From Paragyromitra xinjiangensis (lineage: Eukaryota > Ascomycota > Pezizomycetes > Pezizales > Discinaceae): a stretch of 64,000 nucleotides of DNA. Shown here in pieces: positions 12,101 to 22,984 of the stretch (its first letter is position 1; the number at the start of each line of letters is the position of its first letter). A program made the position numbers and the translations under genes. The notes under the pieces were generated by a model. That model was not told the origin of the DNA. It ran no database searches and saw only the letters and a program-made list of their open reading frames with translations. Location of the stretch: NCBI GenBank assembly GCA_038503065.1, contig JBCAMK010000003.1:930001-994000 (forward strand). The letters are read 5' to 3'.

Positions 12101-15100
12101 CACTTTCATGAATTTACAGTGCTAAGGTTGATTTGTTCTTGGGTGCCGAAAGCCCATTGTGGGGTGTTTGTGGGGTGTTTCGTGAAGACCCTCGTCTTTG
12201 TTAAATTGATGAGGTTTTTGAACGATTTCCGTTTTGGGCACGATGCAGTAATTTTTCCCTATCACAATTTCTGTTACTTCGCACTCTACTAATCAGCCAC
12301 CACCTAATATCGCGGGTGTCTCCTAGGAGTTCACAATCTTGTCATCGAGAATCCCCCCCTTCGCTACGGTCGGCGAGAAGATGGACCCATTTCGGTTCGC
12401 TTACATGCTCGTTTCAGATGAATAATTACGAATCGGGCCTCACATGACGGTTATTCGGCTAAACCAATGGATGCAGCTGTTTCAGCATAATATCCATTAT
12501 ATGATCCGCGAACAGGACAAGAGACTTCAGACGAAACTGCAGCCTTATTACAAAACCGGGGTGCGTATGCACGCCAGCCGGATCACAGGTTTCAACATTA
12601 GTACCCATGATAAGTTTTGAAATTGTACCAATATTACGGAATGATTCTACAGCTACAATAGATATAGCATGGCCCAACGATATGCGATCCGAACGAAACC
12701 GTTTAAATTATGGCTTTCTTATCAGTAACGAATGAGAGCGGAAATCTTGCGAGGCTTTTCTGACTGCGCACAGACTGCGTAGCGATGAGTATAGTACGTT
12801 AGTTCTAGCTTTCTCCCATATCTATTACCCGAAATAGGCAGGGCTTGCCAAGTTGACATTTCCTAGAACTTTAAATGTAGTCAGATGAAGATACCATCCA
12901 AAGCAAAGTGCGCCGGTTCCGATGGGGATACTTGAATTTTAGGCGCTGAAAATACTCAATTCTGGATAAGGATCTTGGATGCACCCGCTTATGACGAATA
13001 TTAAGTTTCAAAATGGTTTAAATTCATCCGAATTGTCTTGAATCGTCGGGGAGTTCTCAGTCTCAAAAGATCCAAGTTCTTGGTGCTGATTTCAATTCAT
13101 GGGGTTAAACGACTACGTATTTGCCGTTTGGTGTTGCGCGGCTTGAACTCGCTTATAGGACCAGGGAAAAAAATATTAAGATTTTAGCAACGGAAGTACC
13201 CGTATGCAAGCGCAATAGCTATTGGTTGATTCTTGCTGCGTTTAAATTAAGGGAATTGCTGGTAGATCCTGTATTTCAGGTGCGGCAGAGTCCTCTATCT
13301 CGAACATCCGTGCTCCACTGTAAGAATGGTGGATATTAGGTAGCATGGTGCGATAACTATGGTTGTATATACGAAACAAATACGAAATGAGTTGATAAAT
13401 TAGACATGCGATAATTATAAAACAACCAACTGGTAACTCAAAGTTATTCTCTAGCTTACGAGCGATGAACATCCGTTAGCCAATTTATATCGTATAACTC
13501 CAGAACCTAAAGATCTTCATATACAACTTGCTACCCGTCGTGAATGTTGGGTTGACTGCGAGTGATATTCTATGTTCAAATTTTGTGATGAAATACTGAA
13601 TGACATCTGTGGTTTTGGTGTTGTTCGGTCTGTGTAGTTTTTTGGGCCGCAAGCCTTAGGGGATGTAGACTTCCCAAGTATGCAGTGCTGGTATACGTAA
13701 ACTGTAACATACGGCCAGTAAAGACTGGAAGGAGAAGGGGAATGGGGGTTATAAGCTATTGAGATAGGAGCTTTATCTGTATGTACTGGCAAGGTTATCG
13801 ATATCTGGGAGAGGCTTTAAGCGGTTCAAGTTGCTTTCCGTCAGCATTTACCTCAGTTTTCAGCTCTTTTATGACATCTTGGGATCGTACGCCTCTGACT
13901 GATCCGTTGCTAGGTCCCATCGCTGTGATTCGTTGACTACGTGCCATTTTAATCATCTCTTAAATAATTTGAGGAGGTAACACATGTAGACATAGTGGAG
14001 CAGTACTGTCTACAATTGTCTCGAACCAGACTCTGACAAGAAATACACTAAGCCTATGGCTAATGGGGTTTGGTTCGAGACAACTGTCTACAACTCGTAT
14101 GGTTATTCATGTCTTGTAGTAGCTACATATCTCTGGCCTAGCCAAAAGATCTAGTGTTTTCTTGAGAAGATCGGAAGGATGGTCTAGAGTGTTTTTTTAA
14201 GAGAGAGGGTTTGAAAATTTGCGTTATTATTTGAGTGGGCCCGTTTTGGCGCCTTGTTTTTCAACTTTACGTTAATTCTCGATATTTCAAAGTGAATACG
14301 ACGTTTGGGTTCATGTCCATAATTCATCTTGAAACTTTAGAGATCCGGGCAGTATGTAGATGAAAAGGCGTCAGACCGATGGGCACGATCCTAGATGTCG
14401 AATTTAGGTAACTTGATCAACTCGAAAATTTCAACAGTGTCATTTTGTAAGAACATTGATGGTATATAAAGAACAGCGAAGTATCTATATTACTTATTTC
14501 ACCACATAGTACCCAGTTTGACTAGCCGAGATTGAGCTTCGTGAAAGTAAAATCCTCAATTTTTGATAAGTTAAACAATCCGAAATATCGAATATCATTT
14601 GGACTCGCTATTTCTGCCCAGATAAATCTACTTATCAAAATGCCGGTTTACCCACACCCCAGGGTTACAGCCCGCTATTCACAAGTTTTCAGGAAGCCAC
14701 GTTCTCTGTCCGAAAGAATTCGCGAGGTACTCCTCCCCTCCTCTGTTACTAAAAACTCCCAATTCTCTAGAAATCTTAAATAGCAGCTAACCTACAATTT
14801 TACCAATAGATGAAACGGTCTATAGCCCAGTGGACCTGCTTCACTCCTCTTTCAGCCCCACAAGATGCATCCCCTCGGCGCAGTCTCACGTCCAGCTGCT
14901 AGGGCCATCTCTACTTAACACACCCACTCTTGAAACCACTCTTACGGAGATTCGAGCTCACATTGATGTTCTTGGGGGGAAAAATTTTGTTACGGCACCT
15001 ACTGGGAAGTACTGGAGAAGTGGGCCTTTAGATACAATTTATGAGAACAAATAGCTCTTGAAAGGTGATCAGGGCGGCCTCTGGGCGGGCTTAATGCGAG

Positions 15101-15500
15101 TTGAGAGGACCTAGCTCACACTATAGGTTGCAACAAACCGTCCTGGATTATACTCATGAACAAAGTTTTCATGAGAACTTTGCTGGTACTATCTAAAGCC
15201 GGACGGGTTCATTTCCAAAATACTATTGATAACACGTTTTTCTCGTTAGCAGCGCTAGCCGGTTTAGAGTTTTATGACTTTCATCTTCCACCGCAATAAT
15301 GTGTAGCATGTTTTACAATAGAAATCTACAGCAAACTTGGCTAATTGCTTTTACTAGTTTCAGGTTTCTGAAGTTGAAGAATCTTTAGTATTCCCCTAAC
15401 GATCATAACCACTGAACCATTCACTTATTTAAATATAGACTAAGAAAAATTTGAAAGCTTATTCTCTACAGCCGTGGTTAATGAATCAATTTACACATTG
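9180..15500. other. 6.3-kb gene-poor stretch
   Basis: Apart from the ferric reductase promoter side and a small foldback at 14005-14093, I see no coding region. The longest frames (about 90-120 codons) are frame-shifted fragments without recognisable similarity and are not split by convincing introns. Base composition drifts to AT-rich, consistent with old decayed repeats. Confidence 0.5.
14005..14093. mobile_element. Miniature foldback with 11-bp flanking direct repeats
   Basis: A 67-bp core (14016-14082) has inverted ends, TGTCTCGAACC and its complement GGTTCGAGACA. It is flanked by the direct repeat ACTGTCTACAA at 14005-14015 and 14083-14093. The size of the direct repeat would suit a Mutator-type insertion, but the element is very short and could also be a chance rearrangement. 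Confidence 0.4.
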
Positions 15501-15504
15501 CCCA

Positions 15505-15545
15505 CTACGGGGGCGCGTTGCTACCAAAGTCCAATTAAGGATTTT
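15505..15545 (+). repeat. Left terminal inverted repeat
   Basis: 41 bp beginning CTACGGGGGCGC. It is preceded by the CCCA duplication at 15501-15504. It pairs with 21157-21197, with mismatches only at four internal positions. Confidence 0.9.
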
Positions 15546-15732
15546 CCGAAAATCTCGCTTAGCGACCTTAGCAAAAGATGTAATGAACTATTTTCGCTTT
15601 GCTAGCGACTTGTAGCAGCATGTTAGTCAAAGAATATATATTTGATATACTCCAGGGTTGAATATTTTACTGGTCATGGTGGGTATTTCTAATTTCTTGA
15701 TTTATTGCGGTTCCCAACCCCATCTGTGACCA

Positions 15733-15860
15733 CTACCTGCCTCCACTACCTGTCTCCACTACCTGTCTCCACTACCTGCCTCCGCAACCACGCAACCACA
15801 CAACCACGCAACCACACAACCACGCAACCACACAACCACGCAACCACGCAGCCACGCAAC
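15733..15860. repeat. Tandem repeats upstream of gene A
   Basis: Four to five copies of a 14-mer (CACTACCTGTCTC plus one base) are followed by an array of CAACCAC(A/G) heptamers running to about 15860. The array lies inside the transposon, ending about 30 bp before the gene A start codon, so it occupies the promoter or 5' leader. Confidence 0.85.
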
Positions 15861-15892
15861 TACCTACCACTGGCGCAACCACTGGCACAACC

Positions 15893-17283
15893 ATGCCAGA
15901 AGCTTTTACTTATTTTGACATGCAGAGGATGATTTCTTCACAAGTACCCTTTGATAAATATGTCTTGGAACTTCATCCTCGCTGGCACAGGAAGGTGTCC
16001 AGTAAGATAGCTACTATAGAAAATCCTGGGATTTTGGAAGCGATCAAGGGAAAAGCATTTTCTTTTCAGGGCTCAGATGTTCGATTTCATGGAAAACAGT
16101 TGGGGATTCCTCTGATAGAGGGGGTTTGGCTACGAGTGCAGTTTGCCCTGCACGGACATGCTCTACCTGCCTCTAGAGAAGAGTATGACACCATGATTGA
16201 AGCCTGGGATAAGGAAAAGGACAAGAGGAAACACATCTTCATTCAGGGGGCAATCGTGGGGTCTAAAATGTGTATTATCTTGGTGGACCGGTAAGTATTC
16301 TCACAGGTCAGTTAATTTAATGAGTACTAATATTTTTTTACAGAAATAAGCTTATGACCATCACCGCTATACAAACTACCATCGCTTCTATTTGGTACAA
16401 TACCTCTTGGGCACCATGTCCGATCCAGGAACCTGATGCTTTTGAAAAAAACCTACGCTTTTCCAGCGCTCTACGGTCCCCAAAAAGAACCTCAGCGATC
16501 TACAAAGAAATGACCAATTCCTCCAACAATGATTTATGGAACGGTATTGGTACAAGCCACGCCGTTGAGATACTTCATCGAGCCTACATCCACCCTGAAC
16601 ACCACACCAATGACATTTTTCAAAAGTTTGAGTTGAAAAATAGACTTTTGGCAGCTATTCAATCGTTCTTTGAGATAGCCAACTCTCAGGAATACAAACA
16701 ACGTGTCCCTGCAGGAACAACCTCCGACCAAGCTTTTGATTTCTCAGATTCTGTCACACGCTACATCAATTCCCAGTTCACCAAGGCTTATAGGAAATCT
16801 GAAGTTGGTCTATCGCTTGCAGATTATAATATGCTACAACAAAACAACTTATTGCACCCTGATTGCGAGCCATTGAAGGAAGGATGGGAGGAAAATCTCC
16901 ATACAAGCACAGGAAGACTTGTGAAAAAAATTGTGCCTATTTACACGATTGAGCTAAGGAGTAAAAAGGGAGGAAAGTTGGATCCTGATGAAGATGAGGA
17001 AAATATTGAAAAAAAGGGCAAAGCTAAGTACACCTATACCTGCATTTTTCCTCAGGCCGGAGCAAAGAATGGGAGGATTCTTTCAAAAGAAGAGGCAGAG
17101 AAAAAACAAAGATATTTAAGCAAGGATGGGAACAAAGCTGAGATAGGAATTGCTAGTTTCATGGATACAATCCTGCAGATGCGTTTGAGAAAGGAAATAA
17201 CTGTTTCATCAAGTCATGTAGTAGCTATTCCGTCAGGTAAAAGAGGAAGGCCTAGGAAAAGAAAAATAACTGAGGAAGATTAA
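15893..17283 (+). CDS. Transposon gene A: 445-aa protein with C-terminal AT-hook-like basic tail
   Basis: Two exons, 15893-16290 and 16344-17283. The 53-nt intron has a GTAAGT donor and TTTACAG acceptor, and the total is 1338 nt. I do not recognise a domain. The N-terminal third is a mixed alpha/beta sequence with several aromatic residues (ELHPRWHRK, GVWLRVQFALHG). The middle is helical and Asn/Gln-rich. A strongly charged acidic/basic segment (DPDEDEENIEKKGKAK) follows. The C-terminus has KRGRPRKRK, an AT-hook-like GRP core that suggests minor-groove DNA binding and nuclear location. Its stop overlaps that of the convergent integrase gene in a shared TTAA. Being inside the inverted repeats with an intact frame, it probably serves transposition, for example end recognition. 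That role is inferred. Confidence 0.8.
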
Positions 17284-19089
17284 ATATCCTCGTCTGTAGT
17301 ATAACTATTATTGCTGTTAGTATCTGATATGTCATTTTCATCTTCTCCAAAAAATTCAGCCTCAATTTCTACACGCTTTGCTGTTTGATTTTTCCCTTCT
17401 TTTGGCTTGGGTAAAAGCGATAACGTAGGAGCTCTGTTTCCTTTAGCCACGTGTCTTCTAATATGATGACGTAAAAAGCAGTACATGCTGTAATGAGCCT
17501 TTTCTCCAGTTGGTAGTTTTTCCTCGTAACTAATAGTGAGCGGAAATCCTGCTTTTTTTAACAGGGCTTCACAGTACACCATAGTACTATCCGGCAGGTA
17601 GGCATCATGATCTAATTTATTCAGTAAATATTAATATTACTGGAGCTTTTATTACTTACCGTATAATTGACCGGTATCCATGTTCCTCAGTTTTTGATCC
17701 CTAATTTGAGCTATTGTTGTGCGTGAGGGTTGAGAGCCATAATCTGGAATACCGTCGGGAGGGAAATAATAGTTGTAATAGGGCTCTCCTGTCGGAAGAC
17801 TTGGTCTGTTGGTTTGTTTTCTGATTTTGTGGTCATTCCATCGTTCAACGAATTGATGTAATTGTGCTCGTAATAGTGGAAGATAAATATATAGAAGACA
17901 TATAGTATCTTCCATGTTATCCTCATCAAATAACCCGTTTTGTTGCAGCGCCCTGAAGTGTTTCTAGGTATAGGTATTAGTACGATGAGAATTCTGAAAA
18001 AATTAACTTGAAATATACTTACTTTCCAATCCGCTGTGGCCCCTTTGGTCAACTGCCCCCACCAGCTTTCAATTCTAACGTTTCGAGTTGAGGTTCCATA
18101 CCAGAACACCTCAGGGAAAGTAACATCCGCTTTATCCACCTGATGAAGCTTCCAGAATGATTCTGCTACCATCATTGTTTCAGTCCCTCTATCAGCTCGT
18201 AGATGTAATGGAATAATGTTATGAATCTCTGCAACCTGTAGAAACTGACTTAATACGCTAATCCCGGTTTTACCTGACACCCCACAATAAAACCATGTTA
18301 TATAACGTGAATAGGAATCTATTGCGGCATATATCTCGATGCCAAACATCTGGAGCTTCAAATGACCATCAATTGACCAGCACCAATTAGGTCCTGGGCA
18401 TACAAAATGTGTATGATGTCTATTGACTCCTCTCCATCGATTTTCTACACCCACTGGGTCCACAATCCTCAACGCTCTCCCAATCCTATGCCTATACTGA
18501 AGTTAGCTAGTTGAATAGGTTGTTAAATCAGAAAAATTATGATATACCCGGAAGCTAGGACACCCATGTTTCGTAGGTGTATCCAGACAGAGCGACGCCC
18601 AGAAAGAGTAATATTCCCTTTTTCTAGCTCCTTTTCAATGATAGTCTGTAGTTTGGCATCTGCTGCTACTCCTAAATCCTTAGAGCAGAGTCGTCTAAAC
18701 ATTCCCATTGATTTGCGGATGAGAACCAGTCGCCGATGTTCAATTTGGTAGCCATTGATTTGTAGAACCTGTAGTATCCTAATTAGTAATTACTACTAGT
18801 AGATGGTAGCTTTTATACTTACCCGCAGGATTTTTTTATCACTTAAACACTTTTTCCAAAACAAAAAGGCCAATTCTACACGGAGAGAGGATGTATCTTG
18901 TGTAAACTCATGTTTATTAAACTGCCACTCCTTTATATATTTCATGAATGAAGAGCGTGAACATTTGATATTTTGCGCATGTAGAATGTTCAATGTATCT
19001 GAGACTGTTTTATTTTCTTCCACGTAAAGATGATATATGTTGTATTTCTGTTGTAGTAGTTGTTCTCGTACTGAGGATATGCGGGACAT
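17280..19089 (-). CDS. Transposon rve-family DDE integrase/transposase
   Basis: Five exons: 19089-18823, 18768-18548, 18491-18023, 17963-17660 and 17611-17280 (1593 nt, 530 aa). All junction phases agree. An upstream in-frame ATG at 19122 would add 11 residues. Residues 1-60 look like a helix-turn-helix (LYVEENKTVSDTLNILHAQ, then SSFMKYIKEWQFNKH), resembling Clr5-type N-termini. The rve core follows: PGPNWCWSIDGH with Asp at about 204, LRADRGTET with Asp at about 263, and RIESWWGQ with Glu at about 304, the expected DDE triad. After it come FVERWNDHKIRKQTNRPS and a C-terminal tail with a basic Lys/Arg patch and acidic end. The GPN..W.IDGH signature belongs to a eukaryotic transposon integrase group distinct from retroviral and Gypsy integrases. 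It should cut and join the CTACGGGG ends. Confidence 0.88.
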
Positions 19090-19649
19090 TTTGTAGGATT
19101 TCGAGTGATATTGGATGACCAAGAATGTATATGATCAAGTGGAAAAATGTAACGATTTGAGGATTGATATGTATATATATCAGGGAGGCATTAAAGCCCA
19201 AGCCAAAGGTCTAAGACCCTTTCATGTATGGTTATCATATTAAAATAATTTATGTAACGAGTTTTGTTGATATCTATAAGACATTTACTACTGCAGCACA
19301 ACACAGACCCACCACAACAAAAAAACCTATCCCGTGTACTAGTATGTCTGTGATTTAAGTGCATAAAATGACTTGAATATGTAGGAATAATCAATCCTTT
19401 AAAATGCGGCAGTACTTACTAATTTGGTGACTTTCGCATAAGTATTCTAGATTGATACAAATGCAGTTATTGTGCTATAAGCCTCTATAATTATCCTATG
19501 CTCTATAATACCCACAACACCCCCCAGGTTTACTTAGTTTTCCCTGAACGCCTATTATTCCACTGTCACCCTATCTCTCTTATTTTTACATCTTTTTACA
19601 CATCTTCGGTCTATTTTATCCACATTTACTACCTCCATTCCGAGTCAAA

Positions 19650-20701
19650 ATGTCTACCTCACACACTCTTCCAACTGAATACTGTGGACAACGTGAAAAT
19701 ACTATCCACCACCCTACCACTGATAAAGTTTTTCGTTGTTGTGGGGAAAGAGTCCCAGTATATCTTTGTGAACCTGCTCCTGCCCCTGTACCTGCAACTA
19801 CTGGTGCTAGTAGTAGTAAACCCCTCACACGCAACAACAACCAACAACCCAAAAAACAGAAAAGGCAAAGTAATGCTCCGGAGACAATTATAATTTCTAG
19901 TCCTATAATGTCTCCTACTAAATCAACTTTTGTTAAAGCAGGTCAGTTTACTCATCGTCAAATCGTTGAACTTTACAGAAAAGGATCTATAACAAGAAGC
20001 TCTGCAGAAAAAAAATTAAAAAATAGCTCCACGTATGGGATCTCAGCAGCTATATCTGCTCCGGTTAAAAATGTGAAACAACCTATCCTGGCAAGAGATT
20101 CTCGGAAGATTGTGGTTTATGTGGGATCTACATCTGATAAATGGTCAGCATTTAAAAACCTGGGTAAGTGATTCTCTTTCTTAGTTTTATTAGACCCACT
20201 GGCAGCGGTGACAGTAGTATTAAATTGATTTCTCTAGGTGTTTCTTCTAAAGTATTTGATGACTTTGAAGAAACAATATTTGACGTGTCGGATTTTGCCC
20301 AATCGCTGCTGGAGTCATCACCAAACTGGATAGACGCAGAGGCTGTTAATGTTGATTATTTGAATATTCAACAGATAATCCCTGCAACTTTCTTTAGTGC
20401 TAAAGAGGGGCCACACCGATTGGAAGTTAGAAAAAAACCTATTACCGTTGGTGAATTTCTACTGGACTTTCCAGGAGGCGCTGCTACAAAAATCTATCTA
20501 ATAGTAAAATATTGGACGGCTAAGGATAGAGAGCAAAATCATCAGCAGCAAAGAGATGTTTCTCAGGCTTTCATGCGAAAAGTTAAAAGGGAAACTGGAT
20601 TGGATTATCTCAGTGATTCTGATATGGAAATAAAAGAGGAACCAGGTACTAGATACAGAATGCTATCTGTAGGGCACGAGGTAAAAAATCACCCTAAATA
20701 A
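19650..20701 (+). CDS. Transposon gene C: 325-aa protein of unknown function
   Basis: Exons 19650-20163 and 20238-20701 (978 nt). The intron runs from a GTAAGT donor to a TCTCTAG acceptor; it is the only acceptor among several AGs that keeps the frame. I do not recognise a domain. The N-terminal 30 residues hold a Cys/His cluster (EYCGQRE, IHH, FRCCGERVPVYLC) that might bind zinc. A Pro/Ala/Thr-rich linker and a basic stretch (NNQQPKKQKRQ) follow. The second half is an acidic/aromatic globular region including SSPNWIDAEAVNVDY and GEFLLDFPGGAATKIYLIVKYW. It is transcribed divergently from the integrase across a 560-bp intergenic region that probably holds both promoters. Confidence 0.78.
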
Positions 20702-20751
20702 ATAAATATAAATACATACTAATTAGCATTATAACAAAGAAGCCACAGCCG

Positions 20752-21087
20752 ATGAAAAGAACAGCCTCTGGTCGACATATTTTTGAGGAAGAAGAAGATT
20801 CTCAGTCCCCTCCAGCTACCAAACGGCATAGAATGGAATCCCCTGATTTGCCGGTACTTCCTGTTCTTGAGTACTCCTCTCCACTCAGGTCTGAATCACC
20901 AGTACTACCACCTATTCCTTCGTCACCTCCCCATGTTCAACAAGCACAAGCAAAACGAATAATAAAAAAAAAAACTTTGGAGACTCAGACCGAAAAGGGA
21001 GGAAGTGAAGGAGAGCCTGAGGCTGAAGAGGTTGAAAAGGCCCCAGCAAGGATTACTAGGCTGCGAGTCAGAAAAAAGACAGGCTAA
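20752..21087 (+). CDS. Transposon gene D: small basic, proline-rich 111-aa protein
   Basis: A single open frame begins MKRTASGRHIFEEEED. It contains ATKRHR and KRIIKKK patches resembling nuclear localisation signals, a Pro/Ser-rich centre (VLPPIPSSPPH) and a basic end RLRVRKKTG. It lies 50 bp after gene C and 70 bp before the right terminal repeat. It may be a separate gene or a further exon of gene C, since the gap is intron-sized and ends in CCACAG just before its ATG. No known family is recognised and the protein looks largely disordered. Confidence 0.55.
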   Translation: MKRTASGRHIFEEEEDSQSPPATKRHRMESPDLPVLPVLEYSSPLRSESPVLPPIPSSPPHVQQAQAKRIIKKKTLETQTEKGGSEGEPEAEEVEKAPARITRLRVRKKTG

Positions 21088-21156
21088 TTAATTTTTGTAT
21101 TTTTGAAATTCTCTAATTTTTATCTTTTGGTGTTCTCAATTTTCGTTGCAATGCCC

Positions 21157-21197
21157 AAAATCCTTATTTGGACTTTGGTAGTTATGCGCCCCCGTAG
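21157..21197 (-). repeat. Right terminal inverted repeat
   Basis: 41 bp read inward on the minus strand from CTACGGGGGCGC. It is followed by the second CCCA duplication at 21198-21201. Confidence 0.9.
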
Positions 21198-21269
21198 CCC
21201 ACACAAATATGGTGAGTAAATGTGCAAATAAATGTGCTTTTGGGGGATGAGTGTGGTAAATGTACTACC

Positions 21270-21500
21270 TGATTCATTTCCCAACCCCTAATACACATTG
21301 CCTGATGCCTTTCTTGATGCCTTTCCTCAGTATACATTTGCTGATGCCTTTCCTGATACTTTTGTTATACACATTTCCTGATGCCTTTGCCAACTACACC
21401 CTTCCTGATGCCTTTCCTGATACTTTGCTATACACATTTCCCGATGCCCTCGCCAACTACACATTTCCTGATGCATTTCCTGATGCATTTCCCAAAAGAT
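21270..21500. repeat. Tandem repeat, about 63-bp period, built on TTTCCTGATGCC
   Basis: Units of about 63 bp containing CCTGATGCCTTTCCTGATAC, then a TATACACATTTCC segment and GCCAACTACAC, recur two to three times with degenerate ends. The array lies about 70 bp outside the transposon right end. It is open in one frame (FPDAF... repeats), but I do not regard it as a gene. Confidence 0.75.
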
Positions 21501-21744
21501 TTAGCCCAGATATTCGCTTATTAAACGACCATTTTCCAGTAATCTATACAGAAGCTAGTAGTGTAGGTGTTAAAGACTGATCTAGAGCGAAATATATACA
21601 CCACACAGGTGCTGAACATGCTGAGTTCAATCCCCCAAGATCCCACTTTTTAGTGGACAGTTTTTTTCATTTTGGAATGGGTTAGGGGTGGAACTAGGTT
21701 GGAATTGGGGGGAGGGAAAGGCATCGAATTTCCCTAACTACGAC

Positions 21745-21995
21745 TTTCCTGATGCATTAACTGATGCCTTTACTGATGCTTTACCCATACAAATATTTTG
21801 CAGGTAAATTGATTCATTTACTGATGCTTCATCCCATACAACACTCTGCAGGCAACATGATTCATTTACTGATGCCTTACCCATACAAATATTTTGCAGG
21901 CAAATTGATGCATTCTGTTGATCCATTTATTGATGCTTTATCCATACAAAAATCTCTTAAGAAAAATGATTCATTTACTGATGCATTTACTTCCC
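21745..21995. repeat. Second tandem repeat block, about 60-63-bp period
   Basis: Three to four units contain TTTACTGATGC, a CCCATACAAATATTTTGCAG core and an AATTGATTCA end. The shared ACTGATGC/CCTGATGC core suggests common ancestry with the block at 21270-21500, about 245 bp upstream. Confidence 0.75.
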
Positions 21996-22366
21996 TTGTA
22001 GAGATTATCTGTAATAAATAGGTACATCATTCTATACTAGGCTCGTTCCCATCCCCTGCTGTCTGAGGCTGCTGTCCTATAGTGCGCAATAAGCTGCGTA
22101 GTATGGGCTGGGCGCGAGACTAATTCTACACTACATGTACCCTAATTATAACCGGGTCGGATTGGTGCATGTTCATTGAATAATTCTGGGATTTCGTATT
22201 CCACTGGGCCACATGCATGAGTACAAGTTCGAGCTATGATAAAGCGGTGTCTCATAAGCTGTTTGCATTTTACTGGGAGGTTATTGGTTTTGATGGTCTG
22301 GCTCTTGCTCGGAGATGCTTTTTGCGACCATAGTATTGATAGCAAAAGCAGAAAACATCGCAACCT

Positions 22367-22984
22367 CTAATCAGTAGTGTCATGATCAAGCCACCCAATC
22401 AGCTTCTCTCTATTGAATTGTTTTGCTTCGTACTGTAAAACCTTTGCCTCCTGCAAGGCTAGGCACTGCATTAGATATTCGACTAACAAAGGCCTAGCCT
22501 CCCGAAATACCGGATAGTCCTCTTCGACACCAGACTTCAGGAAGTCTTCTATCTGGCCTATACGTTCGCTTACGGCAATGACATTCTGCATTGAATCCCT
22601 CTTAAGATTCTGGATCCTAAGAAGTGATTCCACGCTCCCAATAGCCTTCAATCTGCTCAGGTTCGTCGTGGCCGCTAACCGCTGCGTTGTATCGTGGTGT
22701 TCTCTTTCAGTAACCATCATCCTTTCTGCGATGAGCAGCTGTCCAGAGTAACGACTCCTCGCTTTCCGTGTGTTTTCCCTTACGGCTTGGGTGCGTGAGA
22801 ATAACTCATTGCGTATAAATCCAATTAATTCGTTGTCTTTTTTCGGTCTGCGATTTCTTACTAGATTTCTTGCGTCTGCCCAGATTTGAAGTAGACGGCG
22901 TAAAGAAGAAACGAGTGTTTCTGAGGATGTTGCCGCATTCGTAAGTTGAGCAAGGATCTCGATCACTTCCTCCGTCCTTGACAT
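22367..22984 (-). CDS. Hypothetical alpha-helical protein, 205 aa
   Basis: The start chosen is MSRTEEVIEILAQL. The frame stays open 42 codons further upstream, but that part is Pro-rich and less coding-like. No known domain is recognised. The protein is almost entirely predicted helix with heptad-like hydrophobic spacing (SLRRLLQIWADARN, IEDFLKSG, LVEYLMQCLALQEAKVLQYE) and no signal peptide or membrane segment. It is single-exon. It could be a gene of the resident genome or a remnant protein. No neighbour on the same strand helps. Confidence 0.5.
   Translation of the reverse strand: MSRTEEVIEILAQLTNAATSSETLVSSLRRLLQIWADARNLVRNRRPKKDNELIGFIRNELFSRTQAVRENTRKARSRYSGQLLIAERMMVTEREHHDTTQRLAATTNLSRLKAIGSVESLLRIQNLKRDSMQNVIAVSERIGQIEDFLKSGVEEDYPVFREARPLLVEYLMQCLALQEAKVLQYEAKQFNREKLIGWLDHDTTD

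Larger units (their letters stand above)
15505..21197. mobile_element. Complete four-gene DNA transposon with rve-type DDE integrase
   Basis: The left end 15505-15545 and right end 21157-21197 are inverted repeats, 37 of 41 positions identical. They start CTACGGGGGCGC and share TACCAAAGTCCAA and TAAGGATTTT. Target duplication CCCA lies at 15501-15504 and 21198-21201. The 5,693-bp element carries gene A (+), the integrase (-), gene C (+) and gene D (+), all with open frames after splicing. The 4-bp duplication and retroviral-type integrase recall Ginger elements. However, the CTACGGGG terminus and the three accessory genes do not match what I know of Ginger, whose termini begin TGT, so I leave the family open. 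Intact genes and well-matched ends suggest it is young. Confidence 0.88.

Noticed and set aside
15705..15932. 75-codon frame of Thr/His/Asn repeats before transposon gene A
   Set aside because: It is a translation of the CAACCAC repeat array in a different frame from gene A.
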